Source: Turnera subulata
Taxonomy: Eukaryota > Streptophyta > Magnoliopsida > Malpighiales > Passifloraceae
Length of the DNA stretch: 64,000 nt
Direction of reading: 5' to 3'
Assembly (NCBI GenBank): GCA_028386065.3
Contig: JAKUCV010001724.1
Span: forward strand, 1-64,000
Part shown: positions 24,403 through 35,631 of the stretch, one piece after another
Numbering within the stretch: the stretch's first letter is position 1
Layout of the letters: each line of letters opens with the position of its first letter
Notes under the pieces: generated by a model
What the model was told of the DNA's origin: nothing
What the model saw: only the letters and a program-made list of their open reading frames with translations
Database searches by the model: none
Made by a program: the position numbers and the translations under genes

Positions 24403-24775
24403 ATTGGGCTATTAAAAGGGCCCATTATTCATTTAATGGTCGGCTAAGCTGCCTATTTCTTTATGTTTTAATTGGGCTCGTGTAAGGCCTATCGCAGTAA
24501 TTTGTGGCAATTTTATTTTTATTGGGTTCGCAACAGGCCCATTGCATTTAATTTTCAGCAATTTAATTTTCATTGGGCTGATTAATTAAAGGCCCATTGC
24601 ATTTAATTTTCCGCTATTTATTTTAATTGGGCTATAACAGGGCTCATTGCCTTTAATTTTCTTGCCTTTAATTTTACTCATGGGCTCGTAATAGGCCCAT
24701 TATTTTATTTTTCGTCATTTATTTTACTTGGGGTAATTAATAAAAGGCCCCTTGCTTATTTACTTTAATTAAACA
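24403..24775. repeat. Degenerate tandem repeats inside copia 1 (GGGCT..GGCCCATTG units)
   Basis: About six irregular units of roughly 55-70 bp, each with ATTGGGCT, a short spacer, AGGCCCATTG and then TTTAATTTTC. The GGGCT/GGCCC pairs are partly self-complementary. They lie between the 5' leader and the gag remains. Confidence 0.7.
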
Positions 24776-25824
24776 TTTATTTATTTAATTATGATATTTG
24801 AATTTAAGACCCTTAAAATTTCCAGAAGAAATTTATAATGGGCATTAAATGCGAAAATGTATTTAAATGAGAATAGTCTGGAAGACTAAATGAAAGAGTC
24901 TAGAAGAATCGGGAAAAGAAAAATGCAGCAAAGATTTGAAGTCTGACTGCCAAAAGGTCCTGCAAATATTTATGTGACCAACAGAAATGGGACATTGAAT
25001 GACCACAAGTGTACGCTTCTGAAGAAATGCGTGTCCCAGCAGGACAAATGTAATATGGATGAAACCATATTTGGTCAAGATGATGACCATGATATTGTAT
25101 GCCCACCAGTAGGTGGATGTTGTATGACCACTAGAAAGTGGCTATTTGTATGACCATCAAGAAGATGGATACTGATTTTATTCTTGCTTACCCTGAAGGT
25201 ACAAGAAAATATATATTTATTGTTTTAATTTTTATGCTTACATTTATTTTATATTCAGCTTTATTATTTTATATTCAATTTATTTTATGTTCAGTTTAAA
25301 TTATTACGCATTGCAATTTATTTTCTTTACTTTTCAGTACTTTATAATTGTTTCTAGAATAATGCCTCAAGCATTAGTCTCGAAGACAATGCAAAATTGA
25401 CATCCATAGGGGGAGAATTATATGTGTGGATGTCAATATAACATATTATGACAATATAACATATTATGTGTGAATGTCAATATAACATATTATGACATCT
25501 CGAAATGAAAAAAATGATTAACACGCTCCAGAAGAGCATAAATTCGAATATGTTCCTGAAGAACACATGTTTTAATATGATCTAGAAGATCGTATATTTA
25601 CGCGAGTACAAACACCCCCAGTAATAAAATGAATTATTATGGATCCCAAATGAATTGACTCAGATTTATTCCCTGAAGCGAATAAGACAGTATAATTATT
25701 TGTGCCTGTGGGCGTAAATGAGATAATAAATGGAAAAGGCTCAAAGTAAACATGCATATTATTATTGCAAAAATAGATCCATAACTGGAGAACATTCAAA
25801 GAAGAATGGTTTTCATACATATGT

Positions 25825-26760
25825 TTAAAAGTAATCTATCTGTTGGGTTCAACATTAACCCTGAAACTCTGAGCCTCACCATTAATGTTGACCCTAACAC
25901 TGTCGTTCTAGGAGAACCACATACCACCCCTGTTGTTTTCTCCAGGTATCTCAAACCGATTCGTTGGAGGAAAACGAAGTGGAATCACACCATGATTCTC
26001 TCCTGCTTGCCACAAAGTCTCAGTAATCAGTACCATATTAGGCTTGTACTGATTCTTCAGATCCCTTAAGGTACGCACAAAATCTTGGGACCTTCTTGCT
26101 ATACCCCTGCAATTCCACAATAAAAGTCGTACCTTAGGCCATGTAGGTGGTAACCCAGTCACCCTTGGGACGCTCCGAGCCATCATGGAAACCTGATAAT
26201 AACTGCTTTGATTTAAAATTTGACATGAAGGCTCTAGCTAAAATTCCTGCATCCTAGCAGATATGAAAAACATTATAGAGTTAGCTGAGCCATAAAAATT
26301 TGTCCTGAGATTGCCTTGGTCCTCCAGGAAGAAAATTTCTTCCATTGGAGTTACAAAGAACCTAGACGAGTATAGCTCATCTACAAACACTAAACGAGGA
26401 ATTCTCGCCAGATCATTCGGTAGTTCCTCTTGCTGCTCATTTACCATGCTATAAGCTAACCTATTTCTTCTTCCTAGAGAGGCACCCTCAACAAAGAAAA
26501 TAGTAGCTGGGGAAGGCATTTTTTCTTGTCTTGTTGATTTTTCTGTGTTTTCTGCATCTTCCTGTCTCAACCGCCTCCCCTTCTTATAGTCTGAGCTTAG
26601 ATAACTAGGTGTCAGTTTTCTCAAGTGTGGACCCTTTTCTGTCTCCGAAAAAATCCAGAAGATTTTTCGGTTATTAAACTTTGCATTATTTGTCAGTAAA
26701 CTCCAAAGTTTTTTAAGCTTCGAGGTTTTGCTTTTAGAAAAGTTTGCCACTACTTTAATT
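25825..26760 (-). mobile_element. LINE 5' fragment nested inside copia 1
   Basis: On the minus strand the start of a LINE endonuclease can be read: LLLWNCRGIARRSQDFVRTL, NMVLITETLW, then GGMW followed by VRVNINGEAQSF after a frame change. Upstream of it an open frame at 26238-26750 encodes a 170-residue product with no family I recognise, perhaps an ORF1 relic. Reverse transcriptase, 3' end and poly(A) are all missing, so this is a 5' piece only. On both sides copia gag or pre-integrase DNA resumes. I could not find a clear target duplication, and the ends are approximate. Confidence 0.7.
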
Positions 26761-29192
26761 ATTGTCCAATAATTCTGATCTTTTCGACATGAGTGGCAGG
26801 AATAAGCCTAATATTGACACATGTATTGCAGCCTGAAGCTAGCAGTTGAGTAATTGAAACTTAACATATCCAGCCAGAAGCTGGAATGCACTAGCCTGGA
26901 GCTAGCAATTTTAAGTGTTTAGATACACAGCTTGCGCAGCCTGAAGCTGGCACCAACTTGAAGTTGGTTCATGGATTTATTTTTGGCATGACCGGATGGG
27001 CCATCCCGGGTTAATAATGATGCACGAAATTTATTGGATCATTCATTGAAAAACCAGAAGTTTTACAATCAATGAATTTCTATGAGTTTGTTTGCTGCGA
27101 AAGTTATTATACGGCCTTCCTAAGATGAGAATGGTCTAGTATCACCAGCAAGTTTGAGATTAGTTCAGGGACATAAACGCGGACTGATAAATCCGCGGTG
27201 TTAACCATCTAGGTAATTTTTACGATGCATCGACTAGATGGTCTATTATGTGACGCAAGTTGGCATTGTGCACACTTGTTCTAATGATTAAGCCACTTGC
27301 AAGTGCATATCCCTACTCATGTTGTTAGACTATATGTCTAGATAATGCTGGTATGTTTCTTCAATGGAGAATGTATATCATTGAAAATAAACCCAAAGTG
27401 ATCTGGGCCATATTGACAATTGATTGCAGGACCATTGATGACATATGACTATGGTATTTTATACGCAGTAAATGTGCATCAAGCCAATAAGATATTATAA
27501 GATCATAAGATCTCCCCATTGGTTCTTGGTCATAAAATATCTCCCATCTTCGGACCGTTGGTTGTACAGTATATTATGCTCCACCACAACATAGTTAATC
27601 TGGTCCTTAAAGAAGGTTGGGAATAGATGTTGGGCAATCTCCATCAAATCACAACATTATTGAAACTATTGACTAAAAGATTGAAGATTCATTTATAGCA
27701 AGATTTGCTTATTGATAATTCGATATGTGTGTATACCCAACATCAGGGGGAGAAAGAAGCAGCTGGATCAAGTTTGTTGAAATACATAATATATATGAAT
27801 GTTGATCCTCATATAAATTAATGTGAACCTGAAGTTCAAAAGAAGATGATTCATTTGCAGGAAAGTTGATATGCAATTGCCAGACACATTTAAATTAAGT
27901 GTGACCATAGACCAGCTGCAAATGCTCCTGTTTAAATTGATGTTCCTGAAGAACAATATAAGTATGCAAATGAATCTATAGTTTATACTCGGTTCCAAAA
28001 AAGAAAAGAAATTCTCAATAGAAAAAAAGGAGCAAATGTGAGAAGATGGCCCCAGTAAGAAAAATATGGCCTCCAGTAGAGGTTTGAGTTAAAAGTCCTC
28101 TAGAAGAGGTTGATTCTCTGACACAAAGTGATAAAGTTCCAGAAGTAACCCAGGTACCTGAAATAAATAAGCATGATAAGATCTCAATTACAGTGTCAGA
28201 AATAAGATGAAACCGACGTGAAATAACCGTCGACGGAATATTTATTGTTTAATATAGCGCTAAATGAAATGAGGATCATGAACCTACATTGACGAATGTA
28301 GGCACAGTATAATTGGCCAAAATAGAGAAATACTGTTAAAGACTGTGTTGGACTCACCCGAAGCAAGAAATTTCCGGACCTGTAGTCCGTACACCAGAAG
28401 GTGTAAAATTTAATTGGTCATAAAGGGTATTTGTGCGGAAAGAAATAAATAATGAGAAGTAAAGCACGGTTTGTGGCACAAAGTTTTTACCCAAACGACC
28501 AGGTATTAATTATGAGGAGATATACTCCACTGTGGTGGATGTAATTATTTTGATAAGTCTGGCAGTATATGAAAAGTATAAGAAATGCATCTAGTGAATG
28601 CTATTACAGCCTATTATTATGGATCCATAAGTCATGAAGATCCCTGAAGGATCCAAGTTGCCTGAAGCAACTAATTCCCGGGAAATTACAAAATAGAACT
28701 GAATTGATATTTTCAGTCATTTTTTGAATATGGATAAATCCATTTATGATTGGCACTCCAGAAGAGGCTCCCAAATATCGTGCTATTAATTGGTCCAGGA
28801 GTACCTTATTATAAAGCCTGGAGCTTTTGACTTAAGCCTATTGGCAAGATGTGAATTCGCTCTTATCTTCGGGATATAAAAGATGTGGTGGTATGTTAAT
28901 CATGTAAACCCGAAGAAAGAAGAGTTGTTTCTTGCAGATGCCGAACCCCCACTTGATCCATAAAAGGCACAGCCGGACATCTGCTACAACTTTACACATG
29001 AAGTCGTTGCATCATTGGACTACAAAAGCAAGAGGGCAAGACAGATGCTCCAACAACAAATTATGAAGATCATGCTGCCAACATTGTCCAGTTAAATTGA
29101 TTATAAATCAAAAGTGATCAGACAAGTGGCACGTCACCAGAAGTTGACAAGAGAATTATTGGCATGCAACGACAACAAATCAAGAGAGGCCA

Positions 29193-29365
29193 CTGTACTC
29201 TTTTTCCCTTCCCCGAGTTTTTATCCCACAGGGTTTTTCTTGGTAAGGTTTTTAACGAGGCAGTCAGGCCAGAATGAGGGGGAGTAGAATACGCACTGCA
29301 CTCTTTTTCCCTTCACCAAGTTTTTATCCCACAGGGTTTTTCTTGGTAAGGTTTTTAATGAGGCA
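29193..29365 (+). repeat. 70-bp direct repeat pair just before the copia 1 3' LTR
   Basis: Units 29193-29262 and 29296-29365 both run from CTG[T/C]ACTCTTTTTCCC to GAGGCA, spaced 103 bp apart. Both contain ATCCCACAGGGTTTTTCTTG. They lie between the RNase H remains and the purine tract. Confidence 0.85.
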
Positions 29366-29416
29366 TTTTTCCACTTAGCGTATTCTACCCAATACACAGT
29401 GACATCCAAGGGGGAG

Positions 29417-29603
29417 TGTTATAAAACATGTTAAATATGAATGTACTGTGTATTACTATTCTACCTACCTACCTTGTATAAATATTATTGAATGAAAAAC
29501 GAGAAATGATTGAGCTCGGTTCTTTCCTGATTCCTCTCTGCTTCTTCTCCATCCCTTACATTTTCTTCTTCAATCTTTCCATTAAAAGACCCTATTTACA
29601 ACA
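29417..29603 (+). repeat. 3' LTR of copia 1
   Basis: 187 bp, same length as the 5' LTR with four visible differences. It is directly followed by the target duplication CTCCT and then the RING-unit flank beginning with a T run. Confidence 0.93.
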
Positions 29604-29740
29604 CTCCTTCTTTTTTTTTTTTTTTTCTCCATCCGGTTCAGAGAGCCAAATCCCTTGCCGCTTTTACCAAACCCTTTTTTGTTTTCATACCAACAAGAGT
29701 CTTTTTATTTTACAAAAAAAAAATTATTTGGGGTGCTATA

Positions 29741-30792
29741 CTTCGATGGGTTCATAATTAAGGCCTGTGTCTCGTACGTAAAACAGAAAGCAAAAAGAAA
29801 AAGAAGAAAACGAGGCCCGTTTCTCGTCAATGCCATGCTTGCTCCATTTACAGAACAAGAAGACCTCACTGTTTGCTAAGCTTATGGAAGCACTTGTAAC
29901 CTTGCAAGAATTTTACATGAAATTTTGAGGGGGGGGGGGAGGGTGGGGCGCGCGTGGGGTGATGGGAATAAACATTGCTAAACTAAAACTATCCTAGCGG
30001 GCCTAGTGATCAGTCAATGGAAAAAAAGAAGGTTAAGAATTGATAAGTTTATATCCGAGTCAATGGAGTTTCTGTATATGAATTATCTGTTCCAGGGTCT
30101 ATTCGGTGGACTGGTGTTCTGCAAACTGGACAATCTGAATGAGAGTAAAGCCACATGTCTATACAAGGAGAATGAAACGAGTGCCTGCAGTCTGGTAGCT
30201 GCTGCAGATACTCCTCGTCTTCAAAACATGTCAGGCACACCACACATTCGCTCTGGGAGGTGGGTTCTTCTAGACTCTCTAGTCCCCTTTTGTACTTGAA
30301 TGTGGAAGCTGAGTAAGGTATCAGGTTCAGTCGAGCAGGTCTCCTACTGTTTCTTGCGTCATGGCCGCTTGTCTCCTCAGGATGAGATGACCAGAACTTG
30401 CACCACCCAATCATGATCAGAGTGTACAATATGATTATAATGGCAATCACTCCTAGCACCACTAGCCCATAGTACACGACCCACATGATTTCTTCACTTC
30501 TGTGAACCAAAATATATTGCAGATGAGGCTTGTTAATACAGGGGACTTGCAGGCTTATAAAAGGATTTTGTAGAGTAGTGGATGTGGTTTACTATCATGG
30601 GCTGCAATAGGAATGATTTTTCCATTGTATGGTCTTATTAATTGCACTCTTTTGTGCCTTGTAGCATCTGCAGCCGTACCAACTAAAGTTTTCAAATGGC
30701 ATTGTCACATGATGGTTTCCAAGTAAATTACTATGCTCATAGTCTTGACCTCCTCGCCTAGACTTGGTAAATTGATAAGTTCTACTACTATT
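29741..30792 (-). repeat. RING unit copy B
   Basis: Near-identical to 31369-32404. It carries an intact RING gene and about 300 bp of its upstream flank. It ends exactly at the single N at 30793, where copy C continues with its own upstream DNA. Confidence 0.9.
30049..30486 (-). CDS. ATL-type RING-H2 E3 ubiquitin ligase, copy B
   Basis: 145 residues from the first ATG; an in-frame TTG eight codons upstream is not used. The N-terminus WVVYYGLVVLGVIAIIIILY (about residues 2-21) is a single membrane anchor. A basic linker with RNSRRPAR follows. A weak GLD-like GLESLEEP precedes the RING-H2 finger CVVC..CF..CRHSFHSPCIDMWL..CPVCR at about residues 83-125. ATL proteins are membrane-bound E3 ligases, many of them stress-responsive; targets cannot be read from sequence. 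The length is short but within the family range. The protein is identical to copy C, so the duplication is recent. A TTCACAG acceptor-like string just upstream of the ATG means an upstream exon cannot be excluded. Confidence 0.85.
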   Translation of the reverse strand: MWVVYYGLVVLGVIAIIIILYTLIMIGWCKFWSSHPEETSGHDARNSRRPARLNLIPYSASTFKYKRGLESLEEPTSQSECVVCLTCFEDEEYLQQLPDCRHSFHSPCIDMWLYSHSDCPVCRTPVHRIDPGTDNSYTETPLTRI

Positions 30793-30793
30793 N
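30793..30793. other. Single ambiguous base (N) at a repeat junction
   Basis: This is the only N in the window. To its left is RING unit B, to its right a 199-bp exact copy of 16616-16814. It looks like a closed assembly gap. Confidence 0.9.
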
Positions 30794-30992
30794 AGCATTA
30801 TTTGAAAAATTAATAGAGGGAACATGGTCTCGTAATCTCTCTACACTAAACAAAACAAAAACACACAAAAAAAAGAGAGTAATCAGGGAATACAGGAGAA
30901 AAAAATATTACAGGATCACAATCGTATCCAACCCTAAATAAAAAACAAGGGATCAAATTTACAAACAATCCTAGAGCAAATAAAAAACTCAC
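30794..30992 (+). repeat. 199-bp exact copy of 16616-16814
   Basis: I find no difference between the two stretches. The copy continues at 30993 into the DNA that follows LINE A at 22993, so it is the uninterrupted version of the LINE A target. Confidence 0.93.
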
Positions 30993-31368
30993 GTCTTTCA
31001 AGCCCATACTTGTAAATTAAGGTCGTAAACTTTATAACCGGAACTAGGGCGGCGTATTCATCTGCTACTGTCCAGGAACAAAAACAAGAGGGTAGGTCTC
31101 TTATAGACAAGTGTGTTAGGTCATATTGCATTTTGCCTCATTAAGCAATTCTATTTCGGAACTGGACCCCAATATTTTACTGATTTATATTTATGACCCA
31201 ATAAAAATTTGTTGCTTTTTTTTCTTTCTTCTCCTTTTTTTTTTTTTTTTTTCTTCCGGTTCAGAGAACCAAATCCCTTGCCGCTTTTACCAAACCCGTT
31301 TTTGTTTTCATACCAACAAAGAGTCTTTTTATTTTACAAAAAAAAAAAAAATTATTTGGGGTGCTATA

Positions 31369-32404
31369 CTTCGATGGGCTCATAATTAAGGCCTGTGTCT
31401 CGTACGTAAAGCCGAAAGCAAAAGAAAAAGAACAAAACGAGGCCCGTTTCTCGTCAATGCCTTGCTTGCTCCATTTACAGAACAAGAAGAGCTCACTGTT
31501 TGCTAAGCATATGGAAGCACTTGTAACCTTGCAAGAATTTTACTTGAAATTTTGAGCCAGGGGGGGGGGGAGGGAGAGGATAAACATTGCTAAACTAAAA
31601 CTATCCTAGCGGGCCTAGTGATCAGTCAATGGAAAAAAGAAGGTTAAGAATTGATGAGTTTATATCCGAGTCAATGGAGTTTCTGTATATGAATTATCTG
31701 TTCCAGGGTCTATTCGGTGGACTGGTGTTCTGCAAACTGGACAATCTGAATGAGAGTAAAGCCACATGTCTATACAAGGAGAATGAAACGAGTGCCTGCA
31801 GTCCGGTAGCTGCTGCAGATACTCCTCGTCTTCAAAACATGTCAGGCACACCACACATTCGCTCTGGGAGGTGGGTTCTTCTAGACTCTCTAGTCCCCTT
31901 TTGTACTTGAATGTGGAAGCTGAGTAAGGTATCAGGTTCAGTCGAGCAGGTCTCCTACTGTTTCTTGCGTCATGGCCGCTTGTCTCCTCAGGATGAGATG
32001 ACCAGAACTTGCACCACCCAATCATGATCAGAGTGTACAATATGATTATAATGGCAATCACTCCTAGCACCACTAGCCCATAGTACACGACCCACATGAT
32101 TTCTTCACTTCTGTGAACCAAAATATATTTCAGATGAGGCTTGTTAATACAGGGGACTTGCAGGCTTATAAAAGGATTTTGTAGAGTAGTGGATGTGGTT
32201 TACAATCATGGGCTGCAATAGGAATGATTTTTCCATTGTATGGTCTTATTAATTGCACTCTTTTGTGCCTTGTAGCATCTGCAGCCGTACCAACTAAAGT
32301 TTTCAAATGGCATTGTCACATGATGGTTTCCAAGTAAATTACTATGCTCATAGTCTTGACCTCCTCGCCTAGACTTGGTAAATTGATAAGTTCTACTACT
32401 ATTA
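31369..32404 (-). repeat. RING unit copy C
   Basis: Recent duplicate of copy B, with only a few substitutions and a different length of the G run near 31560. Unlike B it keeps its original upstream flank beyond 32404. Confidence 0.9.
31660..32097 (-). CDS. ATL-type RING-H2 E3 ubiquitin ligase, copy C
   Basis: Encodes the same 145-residue protein as the copy at 30049-30486: an N-terminal membrane anchor, basic linker and RING-H2 finger ending CPVCRTPV, then a short Thr-rich tail. Because upstream DNA beyond about 300 bp differs from copy B, the two genes may differ in expression. Copy C has the longer, undisturbed upstream flank and is the better candidate for the ancestral, normally regulated gene. 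Substrates are unknown. Confidence 0.85.
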   Translation of the reverse strand: MWVVYYGLVVLGVIAIIIILYTLIMIGWCKFWSSHPEETSGHDARNSRRPARLNLIPYSASTFKYKRGLESLEEPTSQSECVVCLTCFEDEEYLQQLPDCRHSFHSPCIDMWLYSHSDCPVCRTPVHRIDPGTDNSYTETPLTRI

Positions 32405-35400
32405 TAATATAGCAGCTGAAAAGGAGCAAATTGACAAAAGATAAAGAGACCATCATTCATTTCTTGAATCTAACTCATTGAGAAAAGAAGATAGCTTTTG
32501 TTTAATGAACTCATTGATTCCGATTCTTGAATCTATAAGGAGTGTGGTAATAGATTCCAATGATTCTATTACGTGTCATTACTAAAGTTCACGGCAATTG
32601 AAAAGGAAAGGAATCGGCAATTTGGCACACTGCCGTCTTGCGCTCTCCTTTGTCTTATCTTCCATTTTTCTTTCTTGTGCAAGCATAGTGACAGTGTTGT
32701 AATTGGTGATATTCCTCCTCGAGCAATACTTTGTTTGATGAAATCCATCTATAACTGGACTTGTTAACTATGTCCAAAGTTCTAGTAACCTCAAAAATTT
32801 TCTTGGAATGTTTTTTTTTCAAGGATGAACTCCCCAAAGACATAGTATTAGATGAATCCGTTGTTGCCAAGAATAGTAAAGAGCTCTGTATTTTTTAAGC
32901 AAGGTCCAGGATCCAATTCTTGTCTTATATAAAGGAATGTATAATGCTCAAAGGGTTGCCTCCACTTAAGAAGGGAGTGTCTGAATCTCTGTTATTAGTC
33001 CATTCCATGAACTTCTTAAGAACTGGGCTGCATGCCAACACAGAAACCAAAGACCATGACTTACCTGCTTAAGTGTTAATACACTCAGCGGAAAATTTGT
33101 GCAACAGTTTTAAGGGAAAATTTTCATCAATGAACAAATAATTTGGGAAGCCAGTGTCTTAATTGAGGACTGAAAATAACTCCAAATAGAAACTGAAGAG
33201 TTTAACAATTTGACTCCCGTCCTGAATAGTACAAGTGTACAACCCACAAAAGAAATAATATCGACAGTAATTTTTCCACAAAACCGGGGAGTTTAAAACA
33301 ATTTGACTCCTGACCTAAATATAAGCAAATAGATTGCTTTAGGAAAATTAGACCAACTCTGTCTTTTGAAGGAAGAAAAATAAATCCCATTCAATTAATT
33401 TGAAAAGAATATAGTTTGCCGTTAAAGGTGTGACCTTTGTCCCTTTCCGGTTCTGCTTTTGCAAGAAAATTCACTACAAAACACAAGTAAAGGGCAAAGA
33501 GCGAGATTTGGAAGCACAACACGCGATGGAGAAGATTCTTACATCTGCAATGGCGGTTGGCTCTCAGGTTAGAAAGTGTTGGGGTGTCTGTGCTCGAAAG
33601 AAGAAGAAATCGATGCGTTTTCTGAGGGGGAAGAATCAGTTACTAAACAACGTTTAGCGGTTGGCCTTTGGAAATTCGTCAACGACTATCTTGGTAAGCT
33701 CCCTCTTTAATGGGTGAATGATGCTTTGTTTTTTTTTTTTGGTTTTTATTTGTTTCTTTTTCTCTCTCTTTTGGCTGGATTGCGTGGGTTATGCTTTCTT
33801 CCTTTTGTGCTTGTTGGGTTCAGTTCAGAAATCCAAATAGCAGTTATTTTGAGGAAACTATTGCCCCATATGTGTCGTTTCATATGATGTTCATGCCATA
33901 GTATCATCAGTTTAAACGATGTCTATTGAACTCACGAAGTTTGGTGTCTCCTTGTGATCTTACAGAAGTAGAAGGTATTAGATTAGTCAAAACTTTCTAA
34001 GGTTAGAAAACGATGTTAGTGTTAGACAAGGGAACTAACCCACGATACATGTTTCAAATCATTTTACTCTGTGATGTTCTTCAACTTTGCTCACTCTTTG
34101 TGAACCTACCAAGTGCACAGAGATTATTGAATTTAAAGGATATTTTGCTGATTAACATTGAAAAGAGATCATACTGGCGTGCAGAACTTTGTAATTTGTA
34201 ACTGTTACATCAAGATGTAAACTTTAATGTATTAGTTCTCGTAATCAGTGAACCATAGGATTCGTATTGGTAGAAGAATTTGATGCTCATATCCTCTTAA
34301 TTACCAAAGGAAGCACAACTTCAATGTGCTGTAAACTGCTCTGCAGTCTCCATTTGTTTCTCATCTCTAATTGCAAACGGTATTAGTTTTGATGGCAAAG
34401 GTCAACTATGTATTCTTACCACCTTGCTTTCTAGTCAGCACTACATGACATGCATCAGTGGTGAGAACACTGTCTACTTTTCCTCGTGTATTGGGATCAA
34501 GTAGGAAGCATACTAAAACTACTAGGTTATGGAAGATGATTGACATTATTATGTAGAAAGTGTTGAGTGGACTAGAAATTTCTACAAGTTATTTTCAGGT
34601 GAAATAGTGATTATATTGCTCTAAATTTGGTTGCATTTGAAAAGCAAATGAATGATTCATCTTTGGCTTGGTAATTCTGCTACTTAAGCTTATCGGGTAT
34701 TAACGATTATTAGTGGCTATCCCACTCAAGATCAATGCAACAGAAGGTTAACTGAACTTACGCAGCATTTGTGCCCAATTGCAACTGACAAAATAATACA
34801 CTTTATTGAGCTTTATCAGATCAAATCAAAGGCCTGAGTGCCAATTTGAGGAGCTTTTTTCTCAACTTCATTTAAACTTTTAACTTTGCAATCTGATTAG
34901 TTTTACGGCTTACATAAATGTTTCTAAAGTCATTCACATTTCTTGTAATTGCATCTTATTCCTTATTATGGTAAAATTTTGTCCATTTCTTCCTAAATCA
35001 GGGTTCCGGTAATGCCATATTATGCATAGATGATTCAATGAATTCCGCCTTCCCTAAACTAAGAAATATTTAATTTGGCACCCGTAAATGGTTTTCCGGC
35101 GTAAATGTAATCGAGTTATAAGTAGAATTGACAAGTAATTCTTTCCTTAGTTGTTGAACTTGCAGATAATGGTCACTAGCATACATAACTCTGGAAAAAG
35201 GGATTTTTATCTCAAAATTGGTAGAGTTTTGGTTATTTTGGGTGATCTTTTCTCATTAAATTTGATGGATTGTATAGCATGAGAACCACATTGCTGATTG
35301 GCCAGCGTTGTCCACATTCGCCGCCACGTTTTTTTCTGACGAGGCCGCATTTATGTCCAGGTGGTAGAGCTATATCATCATGTTTTGTCATTGCAAATTT

Positions 35401-35631
35401 TGAAATGCCAATGAGAATCCATTTACTGTATTCGACATCTTTTAGAGTTTTTCCTCAAAATAGCATTACCTTATTTAAATTCAGGGGATAATGATTAATT
35501 CGTTCTTGGATAAGCGCCTTTGTGCCCTGATGTTTGCATTTGTTCCTTTGCTTATATAAATGGCTTCCTGCTGAGCAAATGCCCATATCTTTCCCTAGTC
35601 TCTTCTGTCATTGTCTCACCTATTGGCCTTC
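32405..35631. other. Intergenic region between RING copy C and the F-box gene
   Basis: Mostly non-coding. A possible exon at about 33524-33693 has coding-like text in two frames. In one, MEKILTSAMAVGSQ; shifted, EEEIDAFSEGEESVTKQRL then AVGLWKFVNDYL, followed by a good donor GTAAGC at 33694. It may be an upstream exon of the F-box transcript or a broken gene. A matching acceptor CTTTCCCTAG lies at about 35598. Confidence 0.35.

Larger units (their letters stand above)
23229..29603 (+). mobile_element. Ty1/copia LTR retrotransposon (copia 1), heavily decayed
   Basis: 6375 bp with 187-bp LTRs (TGTTATAAAAC..TTACAACA) and the 5-bp target duplication CTCCT at 23224-23228 and 29604-29608. A purine tract AAGGGGGAG sits directly before the 3' LTR. 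Coding traces in copia order, all in broken frames: a gag knuckle relic near 25750; pre-integrase HPG..MM-like DNA near 27000-27110; an integrase core with IDASTRW near 27220; an RT N-terminal relic near 28170-28500; and an RNase H end near 28900-29110. No open pol frame survives. A LINE fragment interrupts it at about 25825-26760. The RING B-C spacer lacks the element. Confidence 0.9.
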
